Below are positions 1 through 5,254 of a stretch of 8,342 nucleotides of DNA, one piece after another. The DNA comes from an uncultured Blautia sp. (GTDB lineage Bacteria > Bacillota > Clostridia > Lachnospirales > Lachnospiraceae): positions 1 to 8,342 of the forward strand of contig URVB01000085.1 of NCBI GenBank assembly GCA_900551075.1, in the 5' to 3' direction. The translations under genes were made by a program, and so were the position numbers. The notes beneath the pieces were generated by a model. It saw nothing but the letters and a program-made list of their open reading frames with translations. It ran no database searches and was not told the DNA's origin. The first letter of the stretch is position 1. Every line of letters starts with the position of its first letter.

Positions 1-1
1 G

Positions 2-745
2 CATGATCATTCTGTTTATAACGAGGGTGTATTTGTGGGATACCGTTATTATACATCCAAAGAAATGCCAACTTTATTTCCTTTTGGTCATGGACTTTCT
101 TATACCGAATTTAAATATGGTCATCTTAGAATTGATAAAGAAGCGATCAAAGAAAGTGAAGCTTTAGCGGTGTCTGTAGATGTGACCAATGTAGGAACAG
201 TGACAGGAAAAGAGGTAGTTCAGGTTTATGTGTCTCCGGAGGCAGGATCTTATATTCGGCCAATGAGAGAGCTGAGAGCCTTTGAGAAAATAATTCTGGA
301 ACCGCAGGAAACGAAAACAATTACGGTAAAATTAAATTCCAGAGCCTTTGCTCTTTGGAATACAGATATTCATAACTGGTATGTGGAGAGTGGTGTTTAT
401 AATATCCAGATTGGCAGGAATGCGCAGGATATTCTGCTGCAGATTCCTGTGAAGGTTGAATCAGAAACTGTGATTCCCCATGTATATACCATGAATTCTA
501 CGTTGGGAGAGATCATGGCTGATCCGAAAGCAAATGCTGTTTTTGAGCAGGCAATGGAAGCAATGTCAGGCGGTGAAGAACAGGCTATGGGAAATCCGGA
601 GGCCGGTGACGGAGAAGCAATCAGCAGTGAGATGATGATGGCCATGCTGGAAGGAATGCCTCTTCGTCAGCTACTCAGTTTTGTTCCGGGTGTGACAAAA
701 GAAGCTTTTGAAACTCTTCTTGCGGCAATGAATACACATAAATAA
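2..745 (+). CDS. GH3 family beta-glycosidase, C-terminal part (5' end outside window)
   Basis: This is the last 247 codons of a glycoside hydrolase family 3 enzyme, which removes terminal beta-linked sugars (beta-glucosidase or beta-xylosidase type). The frame is open from the window edge, so the GTG at 35 is internal and not the start. Visible residues 6-34 carry the classic GH3 signature YNEGVFVGYRYY...FPFGHGLSYTEF. It is followed by a fibronectin-III-like domain (about residues 35-155), with the typical VTNVGTVTGKEVVQVYV and RELRAFEKI stretches. The catalytic nucleophile and acid/base lie upstream and cannot be checked, and neither can a signal peptide. After the FnIII domain come about 85 residues beginning TLGEIMADPKA, rich in Met, Glu and Ala; from memory, many clostridial GH3 enzymes carry a similar tail of no known function. 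An esterase gene follows after 21 nt, so the two are probably co-transcribed. The family call is firm; the substrate is not determined. Confidence 0.93.
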   Translation, partial: HDHSVYNEGVFVGYRYYTSKEMPTLFPFGHGLSYTEFKYGHLRIDKEAIKESEALAVSVDVTNVGTVTGKEVVQVYVSPEAGSYIRPMRELRAFEKIILEPQETKTITVKLNSRAFALWNTDIHNWYVESGVYNIQIGRNAQDILLQIPVKVESETVIPHVYTMNSTLGEIMADPKANAVFEQAMEAMSGGEEQAMGNPEAGDGEAISSEMMMAMLEGMPLRQLLSFVPGVTKEAFETLLAAMNTHK

Positions 746-766
746 AAAGGCAAAAGGGAGGAGCAT

Positions 767-1495
767 ATGCAGGAGAATAAAGAAGATATGCCGCTGGAAA
801 ATATGCAGAAAATCATCGAAGAAATAACAGTGTATATGGCGAACCAGATGAAGCGGGAGCAGCAACAAAAGGTGCGGAATTATAAATCTTTGAATAAATC
901 GGCAAAGAAGGGACAGATTTTGTTTACAGGTTCTTCACTGATGGAACAGTTCCCCATCTGCGAACTGGCTCAAAATCTGCAGTTGGATAAACTGGTCTAT
1001 AATCGTGGCATCGGCGGTACTCGAACGGAAGACTTTCTGCGGGAAATAGACACTGTTCTGTTAGATCTTGCTCCTTCAAAGGTGTTTATAAACATCGGAA
1101 CCAATGATATGAGTAAGCATCCCTATGGGGAAAAGTGGATGGATTGCCTTTTTAAAAACTACGAGAAGATTTTAAGCATTCTGAAAAAAGAATTGCCGGA
1201 GACAAACGTATATGTTATGGCTTATTATCCGGTTAATGATGTTTATGTGAAGGAGAATCCGGGAGCAGCAAATATGCTGGAGGTTCGCACACAGGAAAAT
1301 CTCAGTATAGTGAATCAGAAGCTGGAAAAACTGGCACAGAAGATGGGATATCATTACATTGATGTCAATGAAAACCTTACAGATGAAAATGGGAAACTCA
1401 AACAGGAATATACCATCGAAGGGGTTCATATGTATGCAGATGCGTATCGGATAATATTTGAAAACCTGAAACCATATCTGGTGAATAATCCATGA
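767..1495 (+). CDS. SGNH/GDSL-family hydrolase (probable carbohydrate esterase)
   Basis: The 242-residue protein has the ordered blocks of the SGNH hydrolase fold. Block I is ILFTGSSLM (residues 51-59), with Ser57 as the likely nucleophile in a GSS version of GDS. Block II is YNRGIGGTRT (78-87), supplying the oxyanion glycine. Block III is GTND (111-114) with Asn113. Block V is EGVH (218-221), with His221 and Glu218 where Asp is usual. SGNH enzymes hydrolyse esters; beside GH3 and GH43 glycosidases, removal of acetyl groups from hemicellulose oligomers is the natural guess, but this is inference from context. There is no signal peptide or membrane segment; the first 50 residues are charged and helical. 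The ATG at 767 is preceded by GGGAGGAG at 756-763, a strong though slightly close ribosome site. The 21-nt gap to the GH3 gene indicates one operon. Confidence 0.85.
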   Translation: MQENKEDMPLENMQKIIEEITVYMANQMKREQQQKVRNYKSLNKSAKKGQILFTGSSLMEQFPICELAQNLQLDKLVYNRGIGGTRTEDFLREIDTVLLDLAPSKVFINIGTNDMSKHPYGEKWMDCLFKNYEKILSILKKELPETNVYVMAYYPVNDVYVKENPGAANMLEVRTQENLSIVNQKLEKLAQKMGYHYIDVNENLTDENGKLKQEYTIEGVHMYADAYRIIFENLKPYLVNNP

Positions 1496-1533
1496 TCATC
1501 ACATTATTTAAACAGATTGTGTCAGTTTTTTTG

Positions 1534-1593
1534 CTTTCCGGTGTGGGATATATGATATATGCTTTATAAAGCTGGAAAAATCACACCGGAAGG
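1534..1593. repeat. Long inverted repeat in the convergent gap
   Basis: TTCCGGTGTG at 1536-1545 is matched perfectly by CACACCGGAA at 1582-1591, extendable outward by one G-U and one C-G pair. The 36-nt interior is AT-rich and holds the 12-bp palindrome GCTTTATAAAGC (1561-1572). Neither strand has a run of T just after the right arm: T7 at 1526-1532 lies on the wrong side for plus-strand termination, and the minus strand continues into A's. It may still help end transcription between the esterase and the GH43 gene, but it is not a standard intrinsic terminator. Confidence 0.6.
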
Positions 1594-1605
1594 AAGAAAA
1601 ACATT

Positions 1606-1631
1606 AGGAAATATTCTTGTATATATTTCCT
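1606..1631 (-). terminator. Hairpin downstream of the GH43 gene, possible terminator
   Basis: AGGAAATAT (1606-1614) and ATATTTCCT (1623-1631) form a perfect 9-bp stem with an 8-nt loop. Read on the minus strand, the hairpin lies about 80 nt past the GH43 stop and is followed within a few bases by TGTTTTTC, so it could end that transcript. The stem is AT-rich, so the call is weak. A second small hairpin closer to the stop, AGCTTT/AAAGCT at 1651-1656 and 1664-1669, has no U-tract on either strand. Confidence 0.4.
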
Positions 1632-1710
1632 TGTCTTCGTAATCGTAAATAGCTTTTTTGTAGAAAGCTGCAGTGGGAGAGCGTACTTTATTATATTTCC
1701 GGTTTTGTAT

Positions 1711-3006
1711 TCAATTCACTGTAATCGAATGAAGCACTGTATTACCCTCACAAACGACTGTTATTTCATATGTTCCCGGTTGGACGTCGGTTATTTTCTG
1801 TCCATTGGCTAAAACAGTTATTTTACCATTTCCTGTATGATTCGTGATAACTTCCTGTGGTGTCATATCAAGATAAATGTAACGAAACACAGCTTTGCTG
1901 CCATCGCACATTATTAAATCGGTTCCTTTTATATATGCACCATTTTCTACTTCACAGGCTCTCCAGCCTTCAAGATGCTCTCTTCTTTCAAAAGCTTTCC
2001 CGGCACCAATGGATGTCATTTTTACTTCTGTAATCGTGCCATCTTCGTTGAAGTCAATTTTTTCCACACATAATCGTCTGTGGTACATAGAGTTTTCTGA
2101 AGAACGATGATAGAAAACATACCATTGTCCGAGAAATTCTTCGATACTCCCATGAATATTCCAGGATTTCGGATCGCATTTGGCATTATCAATAATAATT
2201 CCCTGATAAGTAAACGGTCCAAGCGGGCTTGTAGAAGTTGCATACGCAAGACATGTAGGTTTATTGTCCCGATATACACATGGATATACATAGTAGTAGA
2301 TTCCGTTTCTTTTACGCATAGAACTGCCCTCATGAAATCCATGATCTTCTTCTGTAACAATATTGTGTACTGTTTTTTTCGCATCAAAAGATATCATATC
2401 TGCATTCAGCGGAACGCCGCATGCACGAAATTGTCCCCAATAATAATAAGCTTTTCCATCATCATCAATAAATATTGCCGGGTCGATTCCTCCACATGGC
2501 AGCCGATAAGGTTTTTCAAACGGACCTTCTGGTTTTTCTGCGACAGCGACGCCTTCCGAGTTATCCGCCATGCAAAAATACAAAAAGTATTTCCCGTCTT
2601 TCTCTATACAATCCGGCGCAAACAGATACTGCTGATTCGGCATAATTTTTCCTAAGTTTAGATTCTTTTTTCCGGAAATTTTAATCCAGAATCGAATCGG
2701 TGCCGGCAAGCTGTTTATCATATTTTGAAACATATGCGTAGGATTTTTTAAATTCATGTCTGTTACGGGATAATGTTTTCTCTTTTTATCTTTTATCCAG
2801 GGTACATCATTGCCATCGAAAGACTTCTCATGAATATCCCAATGCATCATATCTTTTGTTGATATAACATTATATTGATCGCTGCAATATGTTTCTTTTT
2901 CAAAATCTCTGCTTCCGTATATATATAATTCCTGCCCGAATACATGTGCTTCACCATCTGCAACACAGATATCGGGCGGCAAAACAGGATTTCGTCCCTT
3001 ATTCAT
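1711..3006 (-). CDS. Glycoside hydrolase family 43 protein
   Basis: The 431-residue protein shows the five-bladed beta-propeller signatures of GH43, a family of arabinofuranosidases, xylosidases and related enzymes. The three acidic residues are present: Asp17 in VADGEAHVF (general base), Asp175 in GGIDPAIFIDDDG (pKa modulator) and Glu226 in HEGSSM (general acid). His285 in NIHGS fits the conserved propeller histidine. QYLFAPDCIEKDGKYFLYF (126-144) is a typical blade motif. Residues 71-122 are a basic, somewhat hydrophobic insertion before it. After about residue 340 comes a short beta-rich C-terminal region, perhaps a small accessory domain I cannot name. No signal peptide is seen, so it probably acts in the cytoplasm on imported oligosaccharides. 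The ATG at 3006 has AGGAGG six bases upstream (3013-3018). It converges on the GH3-esterase pair. The gene looks more AT-rich than the LysR gene next to it. The exact substrate and subfamily are unknown. Confidence 0.88.
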   Translation of the reverse strand: MNKGRNPVLPPDICVADGEAHVFGQELYIYGSRDFEKETYCSDQYNVISTKDMMHWDIHEKSFDGNDVPWIKDKKRKHYPVTDMNLKNPTHMFQNMINSLPAPIRFWIKISGKKNLNLGKIMPNQQYLFAPDCIEKDGKYFLYFCMADNSEGVAVAEKPEGPFEKPYRLPCGGIDPAIFIDDDGKAYYYWGQFRACGVPLNADMISFDAKKTVHNIVTEEDHGFHEGSSMRKRNGIYYYVYPCVYRDNKPTCLAYATSTSPLGPFTYQGIIIDNAKCDPKSWNIHGSIEEFLGQWYVFYHRSSENSMYHRRLCVEKIDFNEDGTITEVKMTSIGAGKAFERREHLEGWRACEVENGAYIKGTDLIMCDGSKAVFRYIYLDMTPQEVITNHTGNGKITVLANGQKITDVQPGTYEITVVCEGNTVLHSITVN

Positions 3007-3051
3007 ATATTTCCTCCTAGTATAAAATTAGTTGATGATAAAATAGCATGT

Positions 3052-3090
3052 TATTGTCTTAGAGTATTGTAATTTTGTATTGGTTATTGT
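3052..3090 (-). promoter_or_regulatory. Direct-repeat cluster upstream of the GH43 gene (candidate operator)
   Basis: On the plus strand TATTGT occurs at 3052-3057, 3065-3070 and 3085-3090, and TATTGG at 3078-3083. The first, second and fourth-listed copies start 13 bp apart (3052, 3065, 3078); the copy at 3085 breaks the register. The longer word TATTGTAAT appears twice, at 3065 and 3085, 20 bp apart. In the direction of the GH43 gene these are ACAATA/CCAATA repeats about 46-84 nt ahead of its start codon, the position expected for a regulator site. The sequence is AT-rich, so chance repetition is possible. Confidence 0.35.
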
Positions 3091-3230
3091 AATAATCAAG
3101 TCTAAATGAGAAGATATTTCAGGATAATAATTTCCGAAAAAATATCAGTTTTTCCATTTTGAAACCGTCCGGCTACTTGAGATATTTTCAGCTTTTTATG
3201 AGTTTTGGTGTCAGTGATATTATAAATAAC

Positions 3231-3257
3231 GAAAGCCCCCGCAGGCGATGAGCTTTC
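3231..3257 (-). terminator. Probable intrinsic terminator of the LysR gene
   Basis: On the minus strand GAAAGCTC pairs with GGGCTTTC, an 8-bp stem with one G-U pair and an 11-nt GC-rich loop. It lies about 60 nt past the LysR stop codon. It is followed by GTTATTTATAATAT, a weak U-rich tail. On the plus strand one pair becomes a C-A mismatch, so the element fits minus-strand transcription better. Confidence 0.5.
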
Positions 3258-3318
3258 ATTGTATCAGGGGGTAAATCTACCCTATACATAGTACATCTCT
3301 TTCCTCTGTTTTTAAAGA

Positions 3319-4254
3319 TTACAGATAGAGCTCTTTTTCTCCTCCAAAGACTTTTCCGATTGGAATTTCCACATTCCGGTTTATCAAAAATGCATCCAAA
3401 AGCGATTCCAATAAGGCAACTGCCCGTTCGCAGGTGAGCTTGGGATATCTGTGCGTGATTTTGTAGCAGACACGGTTCGGCGGCTGGTTTCTCAGCCTGC
3501 TGACATAAACCGGCCGATGCCGGGAGAGTTCGATTACAGCAGATTCCGGTGCGATCACCCAACTGGCAGGATCATTCCAGAGCCGGTTCATCAGAGTAAC
3601 GGTGTCCACTGCGATATGAGGACGGGAGGAAGCGGCAAGCCAGCGGTCGTGCCATATCTGGAAGTTGTTGTCCCAACTGAGAAAAAGCTCCCGGGAAGCA
3701 TCCAGTTCATCCGTATGTACCAAAGGTTTGGGAACAGAAGGGGTATCCGACTGTACCAGATAAAGCTTCTCTTCATATAACTTTTCGGAGATGATATTTT
3801 TGTAGTGAAGGTGATGATAAACAAAGCCGATATCAATGTCATGGTTATTCAGAAGGTTATATAGTTCAGAGGACTGGTGTGTACGGATGTTTAGATCCAT
3901 TCGGTAGTCCCTGTGGAGAATCTGGCAGTACAAAGGCGCAAACAAAGCTGTATTCAGGCTGTCCGTACATCCGATGATGAGGAGCATCTGTTCCTGATTC
4001 AGCTGCAGTGTCTGTGTCTCCTTCCACAGGGAAATCCAACGCTCTGCAATTGTGATGAATTCGGTGCCTTTTGAGGTCAGTTCCACCTGTTTATGTCCCT
4101 TTTTGCGGATGATCAGAGAGAATCCAAGCTCCTCCTCAAGAGAGCGCAGTCTGTGGCTGACCGTAGGCTGGGATAAGAAAAGGAGCTCTGCGGTTTTTGT
4201 AATACTTTTGGTATTTACAATAGTCAGAAAGGTTTCGATTTCAGATAGATTCAT
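3319..4254 (-). CDS. LysR-family transcriptional regulator
   Basis: The 311-residue protein has the standard LysR length and layout. A winged helix-turn-helix occupies residues 3-62, with recognition-helix sequence SQPTVSHRLRSLEEELG (28-44) and wing sequence VELTSKG. A linker helix of roughly residues 62-88 follows, and then a periplasmic-binding-protein-like effector domain from about 91 to 295 (LLIIGCTDSL, DIDIGFVYH, WVIAPESAV). It acts in the cytoplasm, normally as a tetramer binding near its own promoter and that of a divergent gene. The divergent neighbour 144 bp away is the RraA/aldolase-like gene, the most likely target, with self-repression also likely. The start at 4254 has GGAGG (plus-strand CCTCC at 4262-4266) seven bases upstream. 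The ligand cannot be deduced; a 2-oxo or hydroxy acid would suit the neighbouring enzyme, but that is inference. Confidence 0.93.
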   Translation of the reverse strand: MNLSEIETFLTIVNTKSITKTAELLFLSQPTVSHRLRSLEEELGFSLIIRKKGHKQVELTSKGTEFITIAERWISLWKETQTLQLNQEQMLLIIGCTDSLNTALFAPLYCQILHRDYRMDLNIRTHQSSELYNLLNNHDIDIGFVYHHLHYKNIISEKLYEEKLYLVQSDTPSVPKPLVHTDELDASRELFLSWDNNFQIWHDRWLAASSRPHIAVDTVTLMNRLWNDPASWVIAPESAVIELSRHRPVYVSRLRNQPPNRVCYKITHRYPKLTCERAVALLESLLDAFLINRNVEIPIGKVFGGEKELYL

Positions 4255-4290
4255 AGGCAGACCTCCAATTTAATTATAAAAGATATTTAT

Positions 4291-4319
4291 ATTATACAAA
4301 GAAATTATTCGTTTTTCAA
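4291..4319 (-). promoter_or_regulatory. Predicted sigma-A promoter of the LysR gene
   Basis: On the minus strand TTGAAA (4314-4319) and a perfect TATAAT (4291-4296) are separated by exactly 17 bp. The start codon lies about 37 nt past the -10. It is the best promoter match in this part of the window. Confidence 0.75.
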
Positions 4320-4341
4320 TTCTAAAATTCTATGATATGAT
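4313..4341 (+). promoter_or_regulatory. Predicted promoter of the RraA-like gene
   Basis: TTTTCA (4313-4318) and TATGAT (4336-4341) are spaced by 17 bp. An overlapping TATGAT at 4331-4336 is a second possible -10. The -35 matches only four of six consensus bases, as is common for activator-dependent LysR targets. It occupies nearly the same bases as the -35 of the oppositely directed LysR promoter, so the two promoters should compete for polymerase. Confidence 0.5.
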
Positions 4342-4351
4342 GCAGATAGAA
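4328..4351. promoter_or_regulatory. Perfect dyad over the -10 region, candidate LysR-protein site
   Basis: TTCTAT (4328-4333) and ATAGAA (4346-4351) form a perfect 6-bp inverted repeat with a 12-nt spacer. It covers both possible -10 hexamers of the RraA-like gene. Classical LysR activation sites lie further upstream, so this one would suit a repressing or inducer-shifted contact. The role is inferred from position and symmetry only. Confidence 0.35.
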
Positions 4352-4398
4352 AAGAAAGAGTAGAAGACTTTCATGTAAATAGAAAGAGGTGTTCAGTT

Positions 4399-5079
4399 AT
4401 GGCAGTTGGATGCAGAATTAGAAGAAATTTTGAAAGACCGGCAAAAGAAGTGGTGGAAGCATTCCGCGGAATTCCGGTAGCGAACATTGATGATAATATG
4501 GGAAGAATTGCAGCAGTTGATCAGAGCATTTTTCCTCTGAATCCGGATGCACGTATTCTTGGTACCGCATTTACTGTAAATGCGCCTGCAGGAGATAATC
4601 TTCTGTTTCATGCGGCACTGGATATGGCACAGCCGGGAGATGTAATTGTTCTGGCAAATAAGGGAAGCTTAAGCCGTTCCCTTTGCGGTGAGATTATGAG
4701 TAATTATGCAAGGAGCAGAGGTCTGGCAGGAATCGTCATTGATGGATGTGTCCGTGACAGCCGGGGACTTCGTACTATGGATTTCCCTGTATATGCCAAA
4801 GGTGTGACTCCCAATGGTCCATACAAAAACGGTCCCGGCGAAATAAACTTCCCGGTTTCTTTTGCAGGAATCGTAATCAATCCTGGTGATATCATTGTAG
4901 GCGATTCTGACGGATTGCTTGTCATTGATCCGAAATATGCAGAAGAAATCGCAGCAAAAGCAAAAGCAACGAATTCAAGTGAAGAAAAACAACTGGAAGG
5001 TATTCTTACGGGCAAGGGCTGGGAACGTCCGTGGGTACAGGATAAATTAAAAGAGGTTGGTTTTGAATTTGTAGACTGA
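4399..5079 (+). CDS. RraA-family protein, likely class II (HMG-type) pyruvate aldolase
   Basis: The 226-residue protein belongs to the RraA / 4-hydroxy-4-methyl-2-oxoglutarate aldolase family, often mislabelled dimethylmenaquinone methyltransferase. The signature is clear: CGEIMSNYARSRGLAGIVIDG (96-116) followed by CVRD (117-120). In characterised aldolases the Arg-Asp pair (here Arg119-Asp120) holds pyruvate and the divalent metal; plain RraA RNase E inhibitors tend to lose this metal site. Keeping it favours an enzyme over an RNase regulator, and Clostridia generally lack the RNase E target of Escherichia coli RraA. Known reactions are retro-aldol cleavage of HMG-type acids and decarboxylation of oxaloacetate. 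The C-terminal tail (about 175-226) is helical, as in longer members. It is cytoplasmic and usually trimeric. The ATG at 4399 has AAAGAGG nine bases upstream. The divergent LysR gene is its probable regulator. The true substrate is unknown. Confidence 0.85.
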   Translation: MAVGCRIRRNFERPAKEVVEAFRGIPVANIDDNMGRIAAVDQSIFPLNPDARILGTAFTVNAPAGDNLLFHAALDMAQPGDVIVLANKGSLSRSLCGEIMSNYARSRGLAGIVIDGCVRDSRGLRTMDFPVYAKGVTPNGPYKNGPGEINFPVSFAGIVINPGDIIVGDSDGLLVIDPKYAEEIAAKAKATNSSEEKQLEGILTGKGWERPWVQDKLKEVGFEFVD

Positions 5080-5102
5080 TATATGCAGACAAGGATACTT
5101 AC

Positions 5103-5175
5103 AAAATATAAGAAACGCTCTTCATGTGGTTACAACGTTTACAGATCATTTGTATCAGAGTGTTTCTTATATTTT
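5103..5175 (+). terminator. Long stem-loop after the RraA-like gene (terminator, possibly bidirectional)
   Basis: Positions 5103-5121 pair with 5157-5175 over 19 bp, with only one G-U pair. The stem core is AAGAAACGCTCT/AGAGTGTTTCTT, and the right arm ends in ATATTTTT while the left arm begins AAAATAT. That A-tract/stem/U-tract design can terminate in both directions. The 35-nt loop contains a further 5-bp stem, TACAA (5131-5135) with TTGTA (5150-5154). It starts 24 nt past the upstream stop and ends about 80 nt before the glutamate dehydrogenase start, so it could end the first transcript or act in the leader of the second. Confidence 0.65.
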
Positions 5176-5194
5176 TATTCATAAATATAAGAAA
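5163..5194 (+). promoter_or_regulatory. Competing hairpin in the glutamate dehydrogenase leader
   Basis: TTTCTTATATTT (5163-5174) pairs perfectly with AAATATAAGAAA (5183-5194) across an 8-nt loop. The first arm is the same segment that forms the right arm of the larger upstream stem, and the second arm repeats 12 nt of that stem's left arm (5104-5115). The two structures are therefore mutually exclusive. No U-tract follows this hairpin. Strongly AT-rich sequence makes a chance origin possible. No confident -35/-10 pair for the dehydrogenase gene was found in 5080-5254. Confidence 0.4.
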
Positions 5195-5254
5195 TATAAA
5201 TAAAGTGATGATATTTAATAAAAATAGTTTATATTAAAAAGGGAGGAAGCAATC

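Larger units (their letters stand above)
3007..3318. other. 312-nt intergenic region between LysR and GH43 genes
   Basis: The two flanking genes point the same way (minus). From the LysR end the gap holds a hairpin likely to terminate the LysR transcript (3231-3257), a small 5-bp hairpin GGGTA/TACCC (3269-3282) and an AT-rich stretch with GATATTT elements at 3113 and 3181 and the inverse AAATATC at 3140. Near the GH43 gene is a cluster of TATTGT repeats (3052-3090). No coding frame is convincing. A clear -35/-10 pair for the GH43 gene could not be found, although the length and the repeats imply it has its own promoter here. Confidence 0.6.

Noticed and set aside
35..37. GTG as the start of the first gene
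   Set aside because: The frame is open to the window edge, and the residues before it (HDHSVYNEGVF) belong to the conserved GH3 signature, so the gene begins upstream of the window.
2107..2655. A 182-codon plus-strand open frame inside the GH43 gene
   Set aside because: It is wholly antisense to a clear GH43 coding sequence, is rich in Ile, Phe, Arg and Cys, and has no motif, so it is a shadow frame.
5150..5235. Candidate promoters for glutamate dehydrogenase, such as TTACAA/TATCAG and TATATT near 5230
   Set aside because: The first is a poor match inside the hairpin loop. The second has no -35 and would start transcription on top of the ribosome binding site.
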